A DNA stretch of 64,000 bases from Rhizomicrobium sp. (GCA_037200385.1 JBBCGL010000001.1:4479418-4543417); one strand, 5' to 3'. Counted from the first letter of the stretch, positions 18,842-28,167 are shown. Made by a program: numbers and translations. Notes: generated by a model not told the origin, from the sequence alone.

Positions 18842-18911
18842 GATATGGTCAGGCAATTGTCTGCCAGCGTAACAGGCCACGCGCCGGAATTTGGCAGCAG
18901 TGCGCTTCGCG

Positions 18912-20336
18912 TCAGGTCACGCTTTGGGCATGATGGAAAACGTTGCCCGGATCGGCTTTGGCCTTGATCCGGCGCAGGCGCGGCAGGTTCTGGCGCCAAT
19001 AGGCCTGCTGCCAGTCGGCAAGGTCGAGATCGCAATAGTTCACATAGGACCCGCCCGACCAGGGCCGCATGGCGGCGTAGAGCCTGCGGATGTCGGCGAG
19101 GCGGCGCTCGCCCGCGGCGGTGCTTCCCCAGCTTGTATAGTACTGGATGCAGAACTCGGTGCCCGCGCGATAGGCGAAGGCGGTGGCATCGTCCGGGGTC
19201 CGGGCCACCGCGCCGCCATAGGCGTCGCAGATCGCGATCACCTCGCCGGCCGGCAGGGCTGCCAGTCCGCCGATCAGCGCTTCGATCCCGCCATTGTCGA
19301 GCGGTCTGGTGATGTAGTCGGATTTTCCTTTCGAGAACTGCGAGTCGTAGTCCCAGGTCCCGGCGAAATGATTCACCGCCGCGAGGAACGGCATGCTCGT
19401 GACGACCGGACCGTCGACCGGCCTTGCCGTGGCGGTGAGCGCGCCGAGCTCGCGGCGCAGCGCGGCGACCGCGCCGCTCGACTGGCCCGCGATGTGCAGC
19501 GCGATGCGGCCGTCACGGCGCTTCGCGATCTTGAAGATCCCGGTGATGGTGTCGGGCGCGCGCGGCGCCCAGTCCTGCCACGCGCCGAACAGCGCGACGG
19601 CCTGCGGCACGTTGAGCGCCCAGCTCGCATGGAAGACCGCCAGCGGGCCGATCGGCGCGATCCGGAACTGCAGCCGCGTCGCCGCGCCGAAGGTGCCGCC
19701 GCCGCCGCCCCGGCTGGCCCAGAACAGGTCGCTGTTGCGCTCGGCATCGGCCGTTAGCGTCTTGCCGTTCGGGTCCACGAGATCGATCGCGGTCAGCGCA
19801 TCGCAGGCGAGGCCTCGGCTCCGTGCGATCAGCCCGAAGCCGCCGCCCATGGTGTGGCCGGCGATGCCCACGGTCGGACAGGAGCCGCCGGGAAACGCAA
19901 AGCCGCGCGGCCCCACGAAGCGATAGATGTCGCCCAGCGCGGTTCCCGCGCCGACCGACAAGGTGCTTGTCTTCGCATCGAACGCGATGTCCTTCATCGG
20001 CCGGGTGTCGATCACCACGCCGGCGCTCTGCGAGAAGCCCTCGAAGCAATGCCCGCCGCTGCGCAGTGCAAAAGGCAGGTTCTTGACGCGCACCCAGTCC
20101 AGCGCCTGCGCCACGCCACGCGCGCTCTTGGTCAGGATGCGCAAGGCCGGCTTCTGCTCGGTGCGCAAATTGTAGGCGGGCAGGGTGGCGGCATAAAGCG
20201 CGCTGCCCGGAAGCGCGAACGCGGCATCTTCCGGCGCGATGTTGGGAAGCGCGGCCAGCGGCGCCGCGCGCCCGCCCCGCAGGATCGCGGGCGCCGCCAA
20301 TAAGGCGGCGGTGAAATGTCGTCTGCTGATCGTCAT
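18912..20336 (-). CDS. Berberine-bridge-enzyme-like FAD oxidoreductase, Tat-exported
   Basis: A 474-residue FAD-binding oxidase of the PCMH/BBE family. The N-terminus MTISRRHFTAALLAAPAI has a twin-arginine signal (SRRHF), so the folded flavoprotein is likely exported by Tat. Two residues for bicovalent flavin attachment are visible: His96 in RSGGHCFEG and Cys153 in GGSCPTVGIAGH. The C-terminal YVNYCDLDL is the usual BBE-domain ending. The start at 20336 is chosen to place the Tat motif at the N-terminus. The substrate is unknown; relatives oxidise sugars, alcohols or alkaloids. A Nudix gene lies 22 bases upstream in the same direction. Confidence 0.88.
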   Translation of the reverse strand: MTISRRHFTAALLAAPAILRGGRAAPLAALPNIAPEDAAFALPGSALYAATLPAYNLRTEQKPALRILTKSARGVAQALDWVRVKNLPFALRSGGHCFEGFSQSAGVVIDTRPMKDIAFDAKTSTLSVGAGTALGDIYRFVGPRGFAFPGGSCPTVGIAGHTMGGGFGLIARSRGLACDALTAIDLVDPNGKTLTADAERNSDLFWASRGGGGGTFGAATRLQFRIAPIGPLAVFHASWALNVPQAVALFGAWQDWAPRAPDTITGIFKIAKRRDGRIALHIAGQSSGAVAALRRELGALTATARPVDGPVVTSMPFLAAVNHFAGTWDYDSQFSKGKSDYITRPLDNGGIEALIGGLAALPAGEVIAICDAYGGAVARTPDDATAFAYRAGTEFCIQYYTSWGSTAAGERRLADIRRLYAAMRPWSGGSYVNYCDLDLADWQQAYWRQNLPRLRRIKAKADPGNVFHHAQSVT

Positions 20337-20358
20337 GGCCGTGGCGGTGTTCGTGCTC

Positions 20359-20769
20359 TTAAGGCACCGCGTGCAGCGGCAGGACATGATCGCGTGTCAA
20401 CGGCGCCAACACCAGCGCCGATGCGGCCGATGGTGCGATCCAGACGAGCTCTTCGATCTCGGCGGCCGGTTGCACATCGGCATCGATATCGATGCGAAAA
20501 ATCTCCGCTTCGACAGTCCATCCGGGTTCGTGTGCGGCCGGCGCGCGGAAACATCCCAGATAACGGGCCTGTGACGGCATCACCGCAAGGCTCAGCTCCT
20601 CGCGCAACTCGCGCAGCAGGGCGGCAAGCGGCGCTTCGCCCGTCTCGATCTTCCCGCCCGGTTGCATGAAGGCGGATGTGCCGCGCTTGCGGACCAGAAG
20701 TGTGTGCCCGCCTGGCCTGCAAAGAAGCGCGGCGGCGATGCGGATCGTCGGGTCGGGACTCGGCATCAT
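20359..20769 (-). CDS. Nudix hydrolase
   Basis: A ~136-residue Nudix-fold pyrophosphatase. The Nudix box is read as GGKIETGEAPLAALLRELREELSL, with the REL-x-EE core intact (shown here across several motif blocks), which binds Mg for cleavage of nucleoside diphosphate derivatives. Two adjacent ATG codons at 20769 and 20766 begin the conserved domain (MPSPDPTIRIAAALL). An in-frame ATG at 20823 would add 18 residues and cannot be excluded. The phrase VRKRGTSAFMQPGGKIE is typical of small MutT-like hydrolases. Likely in one unit with the downstream oxidase. Confidence 0.82.
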   Translation of the reverse strand: MMPSPDPTIRIAAALLCRPGGHTLLVRKRGTSAFMQPGGKIETGEAPLAALLRELREELSLAVMPSQARYLGCFRAPAAHEPGWTVEAEIFRIDIDADVQPAAEIEELVWIAPSAASALVLAPLTRDHVLPLHAVP

Positions 20770-20918
20770 GGCCGTAGAATAGCGAAGTTGCATCGGAACA
20801 AACCATGAACTATAATGCTCCACAGGAGCCGGGGCCTGCGCCGGTGGTTCTTCGCGGCGGCGGAGTTTAGGTTCGCGGCGGATGTGATGAGCTAAGAAAG
20901 CTAGATAGGAGACGGGTC

Positions 20919-21362
20919 ATGGCGGGCAGCGTTAACAAGGTCATTCTGGTCGGAAATCTGGGCAAGGACCCGGAAACCCGCCGCATGCAGAGCGGCGATC
21001 CGGTCGTGAACCTTTCGATCGCCACCTCGGAGACCTGGCGCGACAAATCGAGCGGCGAGCGCAAGGAGAAGACCGAGTGGCACCGCGTCGTGATCTTCAA
21101 CAAGAACCTCGCCGAGGTCGCGGAGAAATATCTGCGCAAGGGTTCCAAGGTCTATGTGGAGGGCTCATTGCAGACCCGCAAATGGACCGACAAGGACGGG
21201 CAGGAGAAGTACTCGACCGAAGTCGTGCTGCAGAATTTCCGCGGCGAGCTCACGATGCTCGATACCCGCGGTGAGGGCGGTAGCGGCGGCGGCCGGGTGG
21301 GCACGAGCGAGGCGCCGGCCGCGTTCCAGCGCGAAGAGATGGACGACGAGATTCCGTTCTGA
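20919..21362 (+). CDS. ssb: Single-stranded DNA-binding protein
   Basis: A 147-residue OB-fold protein that coats single-stranded DNA in replication and repair. It begins [19 protein letters not shown] and has the typical [27 protein letters not shown] and [18 protein letters not shown] stretches. A short glycine-rich linker leads to the acidic tip DDEIPF, which docks partner proteins. The ribosome binding site TAGGAGA precedes the ATG. uvrA and ssb are neighbours in many bacteria; here two minus-strand genes lie between them. Confidence 0.97.
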   Translation: MAGSVNKVILVGNLGKDPETRRMQSGDPVVNLSIATSETWRDKSSGERKEKTEWHRVVIFNKNLAEVAEKYLRKGSKVYVEGSLQTRKWTDKDGQEKYSTEVVLQNFRGELTMLDTRGEGGSGGGRVGTSEAPAAFQREEMDDEIPF

Positions 21363-21374
21363 TCTGGTCTGCGC

Positions 21375-22001
21375 ATGCGGCTCGCCATCGGGTTTCTCGC
21401 ACTGCTCGCCTTGGCGGGATGCGCTACATCGTCCGGCGAGCCGGCGGCGGCGTTCGTCAACCCTGAAGTGGCGCATGCCTATATCGCCTTGCAGGGGCGG
21501 AGCTATGTGCTGCTGGAAAGCCGTGGCGCCGCCTTCCTTATCGCCCCGGGTATCGCGGTCACCAATGCTCATAACGCCGATTTCATGGGCAATATCGCGA
21601 TCATCGGCCGGTCGCGCGATTACGATCTGCTGTTCTTCCGCGCCGACCGCGCCGCCGCGCCGATTTACGGCCGGCCCTCGGTCGGCGAGCCCGTGATCGC
21701 CTACGGCCAGGGTGCGCATGGCGAAGTGCGCGAGGCCAAGGGCGTGGTCCGCCAATTGAATGCGCCGGTCGAGGCGCGCTGCGCGACCTGCTCGATCCAG
21801 GGCGCCTTCATCTTCGAGGGCGATGCCGGGCCGGGCTTCAGCGGCGGGCCGGTGGTCGATGCAGCGAACGGTCAAATTGTCGGTGTCACCTTCGGCTATC
21901 TCGATACCGGCGGCCATCGCATGATGTATGCTTATCCGATGAGCCGCGTCCGCAACGAACTGGCCGCGATCGAAGGCAAGGTTCCAGAGGCCATCGAATG
22001 A
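21375..22001 (+). CDS. Lipoprotein trypsin-like serine protease
   Basis: A 208-residue predicted lipoprotein: signal peptide MRLAIGFLALLALAGCA with lipobox LAGC and acylated Cys16. The rest resembles a compact chymotrypsin-fold protease: His66 in GIAVTNAHN, Asp84 in SRDYDLLFF and Ser156 in GDAGPGFSGGPVVD form a recognisable catalytic triad, with a Cys-x-x-Cys in CATC. No PDZ domain is present, so it is not a full DegP/HtrA. It starts 12 bases after ssb and may be co-transcribed. The substrate is unknown. Confidence 0.75.
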   Translation: MRLAIGFLALLALAGCATSSGEPAAAFVNPEVAHAYIALQGRSYVLLESRGAAFLIAPGIAVTNAHNADFMGNIAIIGRSRDYDLLFFRADRAAAPIYGRPSVGEPVIAYGQGAHGEVREAKGVVRQLNAPVEARCATCSIQGAFIFEGDAGPGFSGGPVVDAANGQIVGVTFGYLDTGGHRMMYAYPMSRVRNELAAIEGKVPEAIE

Positions 22002-22058
22002 CACGCAGCCCTACGGGTGGCTGGGACGTTATGGCTCGGCTCGTTTAGATCGCACCGC

Positions 22059-23120
22059 ATGACGGCATCGCACCACAAGCCCATCGCCCCGGCCGGCGCA
22101 TCGAGCGCCCTCAGCCTGTTCCGCTTCTCGCTCGCCCTCATGGTGCTCGCGGAACATCTTGCGGGCGTCGAACCGCCGCAGACCGGCCGCCTCGCGGTGG
22201 AGGCGTTCTTCTGCATCAGCGGCTTCCTGATCACCATGGTCGCGACGACACGCTATGCGGACCGTCCCGGCGCGTTCCTCGCCAACCGCTTCCTGCGTAT
22301 CTATCCGACCTATTGGGCCTGTCTCGCCGTCGGCCTGGTCGTGGTGATGACGATTCCATCCAGCCCTGTGCTGCACCCTTCGCTGGTGCTGCCGGACACT
22401 GCGGCCGACTGGTCCGCCAACATCGCGGTCTTCGGCCTCACGCAGCAGACCGCGAGTCGGATCCTGCCTGCCGCCTGGTCGCTGCATACCGAACTCTGGT
22501 TCTATCTGGTGATCGGTCTGCTGACCGCGGCGCGGCCAAGGCTGACCTTCCTGCTGCTGCCGGTGTCGCTGCTTCTTTCGGCCTATTGCGCCTTCTGGTG
22601 GTCGCCGCTCTCGTTCTACGGCACGCCGCTCGGCAATGGCGATGCGTTCTTCATCGGCTCGGCGGTGTTCCTGCTGCGCGAGCGGCTGCAGCCGCGCCGT
22701 CCTCTCGTCGTCGCGGCGCTCGGCCTCGCCCTGTTCGAATTCCTCGCCTGGGGGCCGTTCGTCTACTCGCAGACGCTGAACGAATTCCTCGGCGCGCCCG
22801 CCGCCGCGATCTTCCTCATCGGGCTCTGGAATGCGCCGCTGGACGACGTGTTGCGGCCGTGGCGGCCGCTCGCGACCCAGCTCGGCCGGCTGTCCTATCC
22901 CTTGTTCCTGCTGCATTGGCCGCTTGGCGCCTTTGCGATCGCGCTGACCGGCTGGCATCAGAGCCCGCGCCTCGCCCTCGTCGCGGGCGCGATGTCGCTG
23001 GCCGTTTCGCTGCTGGTCCTGCGCTTCATCGAGGATCCGCTCGTTCGCGTCCGCGCCTCCATCCGCCGGCCGCAGCCCGAGCCCATCCCGGCGGAGGCCG
23101 CGTCCGGGATCGGCGACTGA
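22059..23120 (+). CDS. Acyltransferase 3 (OafA/YrhL type) membrane protein
   Basis: A 353-residue integral membrane acyltransferase of the acyltransferase-3 family, which transfers acetyl or other acyl groups to sugars or lipids at the cytoplasmic membrane. Family features include LFRFSLALMVLAEH near the N-terminus, with the conserved histidine, VEAFFCISGFLI and NRFLRIYPTYW. About ten membrane segments follow. The start is the ATG at 22059; a GTG 42 bases upstream is possible. It could decorate the surface polysaccharide encoded at 50722-59940, but it is not linked to it. Confidence 0.85.
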   Translation: MTASHHKPIAPAGASSALSLFRFSLALMVLAEHLAGVEPPQTGRLAVEAFFCISGFLITMVATTRYADRPGAFLANRFLRIYPTYWACLAVGLVVVMTIPSSPVLHPSLVLPDTAADWSANIAVFGLTQQTASRILPAAWSLHTELWFYLVIGLLTAARPRLTFLLLPVSLLLSAYCAFWWSPLSFYGTPLGNGDAFFIGSAVFLLRERLQPRRPLVVAALGLALFEFLAWGPFVYSQTLNEFLGAPAAAIFLIGLWNAPLDDVLRPWRPLATQLGRLSYPLFLLHWPLGAFAIALTGWHQSPRLALVAGAMSLAVSLLVLRFIEDPLVRVRASIRRPQPEPIPAEAASGIGD

Positions 23121-23148
23121 GCGCGCCGGCACTGCTACACAGGCGGCG

Positions 23149-23910
23149 ATGAATCCCCAGATCGCGCCCGCAACCGCCGCCGTCATCATCGCAGCGCCTT
23201 TCGTGGGCAGCTTCCTCGCGGTCGTGGTGCTGCGCCTGCCCGCGGGGCGGACGGTCCTGTTCGGCCGCTCCGCCTGCGATGCCTGCGGCCACGTGCTGGC
23301 AGCGCGCGAGCTCCTGCCCTTGGCGAGCTACGCGTTCCAGCGCGGCCGTTGCGGGCACTGCAGCGCCGCGATCGACCCGCTTCATCCCGCCATGGAGATT
23401 GCGGCCTTCGTGATCGCCGCCTGGGCGGCATTCGAGACGGAGGGCTGGGTTCTGGCCGCGAGCTGCCTGCTCGGATGGACCCTGCTCACCCTCGCCGCGA
23501 TCGACTGGCGGACCGGATTCCTGCCGGACGTGCTGACCCTGCCGCTGATCGCCGCCGGACTGGCCATTGCCTATCTGCTCGATCCAGGGTCGCTCGCCGA
23601 ACATGCGATCGGCGCCGCCGCCGGCTTCATCGTCTTCGCGGTGCTGTCGGAAACCTATCGCCGCTTGCGGGGCCGCGACGGGCTGGGGCTGGGCGACGCC
23701 AAGCTGCTGGCCGCGTCGGGCGCATGGCTGGGATGGGGCGCGCTGCCGAGCGTCGTGCTGTTCGCCGCCATCGCCGGCTTGGCCTTGGTGCTGGCGCGCC
23801 GCCTCACCGGCCATGCCGTTCAGGCCGCGGCGCGCATCGCCTTCGGCCCCGCGCTCGCCGCCGCGACGTGGATCGTGTGGCTCTACGGCCCGCTGGTTCC
23901 CGGCCGTTAA
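23149..23910 (+). CDS. gspO: Type II secretion prepilin peptidase GspO
   Basis: Inner-membrane aspartyl protease and N-methylase that processes the pseudopilins encoded next door. The 253-residue protein has the cytoplasmic zinc-type cysteine pairs CDAC (43-46) and CGHC (68-71) and the two catalytic aspartates in AIDWRTGFLPD (near 118) and GLGLGDAKLLA (near 183). It is divided from the rest of the gsp genes by direction: its stop overlaps the stop of gspK by four bases, on opposite strands. It could also serve type IV pili, but no pil genes are seen. Confidence 0.93.
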   Translation: MNPQIAPATAAVIIAAPFVGSFLAVVVLRLPAGRTVLFGRSACDACGHVLAARELLPLASYAFQRGRCGHCSAAIDPLHPAMEIAAFVIAAWAAFETEGWVLAASCLLGWTLLTLAAIDWRTGFLPDVLTLPLIAAGLAIAYLLDPGSLAEHAIGAAAGFIVFAVLSETYRRLRGRDGLGLGDAKLLAASGAWLGWGALPSVVLFAAIAGLALVLARRLTGHAVQAAARIAFGPALAAATWIVWLYGPLVPGR

Positions 23911-24713
23911 CGCCAGGCCATCGTGAGATAGGGCTTCGTCGCGTCGCCGGTGAATTGCACGGTTGCGACACGCACGACGCGCGCGGTGCCGACACGAACC
24001 TCGGCGGTGATCGTGAAAGTCGCGCCGGATGCGGCACGGGGTGCCGGTGCAGCGCCCGGCGCCGCCATCCGCGCCAACGCGTCCTCTCGCGCCCGCAACA
24101 GGTCGGCGATGGCGTGCGCGTCCAGGCCGGGTAGCACCTTCAGCACCGCTGGCGGCGCGACGGTCTGGTCCACCGCACCCGTCGTCCCATACACCGTCAG
24201 CAGCGGCGCGATCTTCGCGTAGAGCGCGCGGGTCATGCCGGGAAGTTCGAGCAGCGCGTCGATGGCTCGGAAGGCCAGCGGCGGCGCCGGTCCGCCCGGA
24301 ACCTGCGGCGCGCGGCGCGCGATGACGCGATCGGCGAGCGCCGCCGCCTGGTCGTCCGTCAGGCCGGCCGAAGCGAAGACGCTCCCCAGCAGGACTTTGT
24401 CGGCGAAGTTCAGGTTGATGCGGCCGCTCTCGTCCTGGATCCACAGGCGTGCCGTCACGCCGTCGAAGCCGGCCGCGGCGGCGGTGCCGTCGACCCGCGG
24501 CTGGCGGCCGCTGCGCCCGTCCATCAGCGACAGGATCGCGCGGCCGACGACCGCGTCCGCAATGCTGCCGGCGCGCGTGGCATTCCAGGCATTGCGGTCG
24601 AGCTGCGCCGAGGTCACCGAGGCCGTCAGCATCGCGGCGGCGATCAGCGACAGGATGGCGATGCCCCACAGGACGGAGACCAGCGCCAGCCCGCGCTGCC
24701 GCCGGCCGGTCAT
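23907..24713 (-). CDS. gspK: Type II secretion minor pseudopilin GspK
   Basis: A 268-residue minor pseudopilin forming the tip complex with GspI and GspJ. The N-terminus has a short positive leader and the prepilin site at RRQRG/LALVSVLWGIAIL; like other GspK it lacks the Glu at mature position 5. The conserved WIQDESGRINLNFAD and LPGMTRALYAKIAPLLTVYG are diagnostic for the GspK globular domain. It is the last gene of the minus-strand gsp operon and overlaps gspD by four bases. Confidence 0.92.
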   Translation of the reverse strand: MTGRRQRGLALVSVLWGIAILSLIAAAMLTASVTSAQLDRNAWNATRAGSIADAVVGRAILSLMDGRSGRQPRVDGTAAAAGFDGVTARLWIQDESGRINLNFADKVLLGSVFASAGLTDDQAAALADRVIARRAPQVPGGPAPPLAFRAIDALLELPGMTRALYAKIAPLLTVYGTTGAVDQTVAPPAVLKVLPGLDAHAIADLLRAREDALARMAAPGAAPAPRAASGATFTITAEVRVGTARVVRVATVQFTGDATKPYLTMAWR

Positions 24714-26866
24714 TTCCGCTCGAGCAGCGTCTGCAGGCCGGGAAGTTTGTGGCGCAGCTCTTCGGTGACGGCCCGCGACTTCTGCAGATTGTCGACGACG
24801 TGCGGCGTGATCAGCACGATCAGCTCGGTGCGGTCATGCTCGTGGCTCTTCGTGCCGAACAGCCCGCCCAGCACGGGAATCTCCGACAGATAGGGAAGGC
24901 CGCTCGAGCCGCGGCTGCGGGTGTCCTTGATCAGCCCGCCGAGCGCCACGGTCTCGTTGTCGTGCACCGCGATCGTGCTGTCGATCTTGCGCTGCGTGAT
25001 GGTCGGCGAGTCGAGCGAGGAGGTGTCGGTCGAGGCGACGTCGCTCACCTCCTGGCTGATGTCCATCGTCACCATGCCGCCCTGGTTCACCCGCGGCGTC
25101 ACCTTCAGGATGATCCCGGTCGCCCGGTATTCGATCGTGTTGATCACCGGCGAGTTGTTGCCGACGATCGCCTGGCCTTGGGAGGTCGCGATCGGCACTT
25201 GGTCGCCGACCTGCAGCTGGGCCTGGTGGTTGTTGAGAACCATGATCTGCGGCGACGACAGGACCTCGACATGCGTCAGCTGCGACAGCGTGTTGAGCAC
25301 GACTTTGATATTGCTGCCCGCGAACGCATAGGAGAATCCGGGAAAGGACGAGCCGATCGCGGCCGAGCCCGAGTTCGACAGCACGATCTGGTTGTGGCTG
25401 TCGCTGAAGGCGTATTGCACGCCATAGGACAGCTTGTCGGTGAGCGTCACCTCCGCGATCGCCGCCTCCAACAGCACCTGCAGCGGCGCGGCATCGAGCT
25501 GGCGCAGCGCCGCCTCTATGGTCGCGTATTCCTGCGGCGTGCCGTAGATCACCACCGCGTTGTTGTTCTCGTCCGCCGTGATGGTCGCGGCGCCCTGCGG
25601 CGTGCCCGCGCTGTCGCTCTCGGTGATGAGGCCGCCGCCGCTGGGCGGGGGTGCGGCGGGCGGTGGGCTGGGCGCGAAGGAGCCGCCGCTCGGTGACGGA
25701 GCCGGCGGATGATCGGCGGTCTCGCCATTGTCGCCGCTCTCGCCGTTGCCGCTGTCTTTGGTGCCGCCGCTGCCGCCGTAAAGCACCTTCTTCAGCGTTG
25801 CGGCGAGGTCGCTGGCGCGTCCGTTCTGCACGGCATAGACGAAGATGCGCCGGTCGCTGCCGACACCCGGCCGGTCGAGCCGCGCGACCCAATGCTGCAC
25901 CTGGTCGAGATAGCGCGGCTGGGGCGAGATCACGAGCACGGTGTTGAGCCGCTCGATCGGGATGAGCTTGACGATGCCGCCGAGCGGCCCGCCGGCGCCG
26001 CCGAGGATCTGGCTCAGTTCCTTCGCAAGGCCGCGCGCGTCGGTGTATTTCGGCGTGAACAGTCCGAACGACATCCCGGCCAGCCAGTCGACGTCGAACA
26101 ATGCGACCTCCTCGGCGACGGCTTGGCGCTCCTGCGCCGTGCCCTGCACGATGAGCAGGTTGCGGCCGCTGTCGGCGTGCACGATGGCCTGCGCCGGCGC
26201 CATCCCGTCGAGCAGGCGCTGCATCTCGCCCGCCGCGATGTAGTGCAGCGGCACGATCTGGGTGCCGTAGCCCGCTTCCGCGCCGCCATCCGCCGTGCCG
26301 CTGGAGGCCGGCGACGCGACCTCGCGCGGCGCATCGGCATTGAGCACGAGCTTGTAGACGCCGTTGTTCTTGACGATGGCGAGGCCGTTCATCCGCAGGA
26401 TTTGCTCGAACACCGGCAGGACCTCGGCGCGCGACAGCGGCTTGGAGGTCTGCACCGTGATCGTGCCCTGCACGCCGGCGCCGATCGTATAGTTCACGTT
26501 CAGGAAATCGCCGAACACGGCCTTGGCGACGTCGCGCACATCGGCATTGATGAAGTTGAGCGTGATGCCGCCCTCATCGGTGGTCGCGGCCTCCGCGGCG
26601 TGGGGGACCCGATGGCCGACGAGATCGCCGGTGCCCTTGATGATCTCCGGCGGCGTGGCGTCGTCCGGTGCAGGGGGCGCCGCGGCCGCTGCGGGCGCAG
26701 CTTGTGGCGGAGCCGGTGGTGCGGGATCGTTGGCATGCCGGGCCAGTTCAGCCGCGCTGGGCACGGTCTCAGGCGGCTTGGCGTATTGGTCGGCGCAGGC
26801 GGCAAGGCACAGCGCGCCCGTCAAGACGACCGCGGCAACGCTCCTGCGCCTGAATTCGACGGCCAT
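24710..26866 (-). CDS. gspD: Type II secretion outer-membrane secretin GspD
   Basis: Outer-membrane channel of the type II secretion system, 718 residues. The N-terminus has a lipobox-like LCLAACA, suggesting lipidation. N-domains follow (for example ITLNFINADVRDVAKAVFGDFLNVNYTI). A low-complexity insert rich in Gly, Ser and Pro (about residues 370-420) sits in an N-domain loop. The C-terminal secretin core carries VEVLSSPQIMVLNNHQAQLQVG and the signature VPILGGLFG-like EIPVLGGLFGTK, followed by TELIVLITPHVV. No pilotin gene is recognisable nearby. Confidence 0.95.
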   Translation of the reverse strand: MAVEFRRRSVAAVVLTGALCLAACADQYAKPPETVPSAAELARHANDPAPPAPPQAAPAAAAAPPAPDDATPPEIIKGTGDLVGHRVPHAAEAATTDEGGITLNFINADVRDVAKAVFGDFLNVNYTIGAGVQGTITVQTSKPLSRAEVLPVFEQILRMNGLAIVKNNGVYKLVLNADAPREVASPASSGTADGGAEAGYGTQIVPLHYIAAGEMQRLLDGMAPAQAIVHADSGRNLLIVQGTAQERQAVAEEVALFDVDWLAGMSFGLFTPKYTDARGLAKELSQILGGAGGPLGGIVKLIPIERLNTVLVISPQPRYLDQVQHWVARLDRPGVGSDRRIFVYAVQNGRASDLAATLKKVLYGGSGGTKDSGNGESGDNGETADHPPAPSPSGGSFAPSPPPAAPPPSGGGLITESDSAGTPQGAATITADENNNAVVIYGTPQEYATIEAALRQLDAAPLQVLLEAAIAEVTLTDKLSYGVQYAFSDSHNQIVLSNSGSAAIGSSFPGFSYAFAGSNIKVVLNTLSQLTHVEVLSSPQIMVLNNHQAQLQVGDQVPIATSQGQAIVGNNSPVINTIEYRATGIILKVTPRVNQGGMVTMDISQEVSDVASTDTSSLDSPTITQRKIDSTIAVHDNETVALGGLIKDTRSRGSSGLPYLSEIPVLGGLFGTKSHEHDRTELIVLITPHVVDNLQKSRAVTEELRHKLPGLQTLLERK

Positions 26867-26914
26867 GGAAATCTCGCCCCTCCTGGCGCTATAGGCTCTT
26901 TTTCTGTCGCAGTG

Positions 26915-27601
26915 TCAAAGGGTTGGTTCGCCGGTCGCCGGATTGATGATGGCGCCTTTGAGCGCGTCGGGCACCACGGTTTCGCGAAGCGGCTTGGCCG
27001 GAGCGGCGGGCGTCGCGGCGACGGGGCGGGGCGTGGTGGCGGACGGCGCCCCGGTCGTCATCGGCGGCGTCGGCGCTGCTGCCGCCGGTGCCTGGGTGAT
27101 AGGTGCGCTGGCCTGCGGCAGGGGCGCGCTCGGCGGCCGGTCGGCGGGACCTTCCAGCGGCACGGTGACCTCGCTGCCATTGGCCCGCAGCGTGATCGTG
27201 GTCGCATCGATCCGCGCGACACGCCAGCCGTTCACCGTTCCGCCGACGATGGCGCTCATCGTCGACGCGGTGCTCTTGATGCGCAGCAGGGCGACGGCAC
27301 GCTCGCTGCCCATGATCACGCCGACCAGCGAGAAATCCGACGCTGCCGAGGCCGCGCCATTGGCCTGCGCCGGATCGTTGAGCGGCTTGCGGGTCGAGGC
27401 GAACAGCGGCCGCGCGTCGAGGTCTGCGAAGCTCTCCTCCGCGGGCGGAACAAAGGGGACCGGCAGCTCGGCCCGGGGTCGCGCAAGCGGCGGCGCCGGC
27501 GCGACCTGCACGGGTTCGAGCGGTGCGATGGCCTCATACGCGATCGCGCCGGCCAGCAGCAGCGCCAGGACGAGCAGACCCGCGGACGGCGCCAGCCTCA
27601 T
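26915..27601 (-). CDS. gspC: GspC-like inner-membrane component of type II secretion
   Basis: A 228-residue bitopic protein: one membrane segment near the N-terminus (MRLAPSAGLLVLALLLAGAI), a proline-rich linker, then a homology-region domain (about 75-150) with FSLVGVIMGSERAVALLR and GWRVARIDATTITLRANGSEV, as in the part of GspC that contacts the secretin. The C-terminal third is Pro/Ala/Thr-rich, and no PDZ domain is visible, so this is a short GspC. It could equally be labelled GspN by position. The start at 27601 overlaps gspM by four bases. Confidence 0.7.
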   Translation of the reverse strand: MRLAPSAGLLVLALLLAGAIAYEAIAPLEPVQVAPAPPLARPRAELPVPFVPPAEESFADLDARPLFASTRKPLNDPAQANGAASAASDFSLVGVIMGSERAVALLRIKSTASTMSAIVGGTVNGWRVARIDATTITLRANGSEVTVPLEGPADRPPSAPLPQASAPITQAPAAAAPTPPMTTGAPSATTPRPVAATPAAPAKPLRETVVPDALKGAIINPATGEPTL

Positions 27602-28167
27602 TGCACGCCCGTCCAGCGGTAGCCGCGCACGGTCCAATGCACGTCGATATTGGGCGGATCGAGTTGAAGGCCGCTGGCGTCCCATGTCTCGGGCGCGCGC
27701 AGATCGACGCTGTCCAGGAACAGATAAGGCGTCACGGTCTCGATGCGATACACCATGTCCTTGAGCCGGGTCATGGGCAGCAAAAGGTCGTACTGGATCT
27801 CGATGCGCTGGAAGCCACCGGATGTGACGGGGGCGAGATTTTGCGCGCTGCGCATCTGGCCGGCGGCGCTTTCGATCAGCGTCTTCATCACGTTCTGGAT
27901 ATTCGCGGCCGCGAGTTCTGCGCTCGTGCCGCCGACGAGTCCCGTGCTGCCGGTTTCGCGGCTCCGCATCTGCGCCAGCTTCGCCTCGACGAGCGGCCGC
28001 ATCGCGATGCGGCCCTCATAGGCGGCCAGCATCCGGCGCGATTGTTCTATCCCATCGCGCTGTGCGGCGAAGGCATCGGCGATGGGCTGCACCACGGCCA
28101 GCCAGGCGAGTCCGAGGACGACCGCCAGGATGCCGAGAGCGATGAGGCGTTGGCGCGCGGGCGTCAC
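27598..28167 (-). CDS. gspM: Type II secretion inner-membrane protein GspM
   Basis: A 189-residue bitopic protein whose family binds GspL. It starts with GTG at 28167 (reading VTPARQRLIALGILAVVLGL), giving a membrane segment at about 9-29, a coiled-coil-like stretch (AAQRDGIEQSRRMLAAYEGR) and a ferredoxin-like periplasmic domain. The GTG overlaps the TGA of gspL by four bases. Assignment rests on size, topology and position between gspL and gspC. Confidence 0.82.
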   Translation of the reverse strand: MTPARQRLIALGILAVVLGLAWLAVVQPIADAFAAQRDGIEQSRRMLAAYEGRIAMRPLVEAKLAQMRSRETGSTGLVGGTSAELAAANIQNVMKTLIESAAGQMRSAQNLAPVTSGGFQRIEIQYDLLLPMTRLKDMVYRIETVTPYLFLDSVDLRAPETWDASGLQLDPPNIDVHWTVRGYRWTGVQ

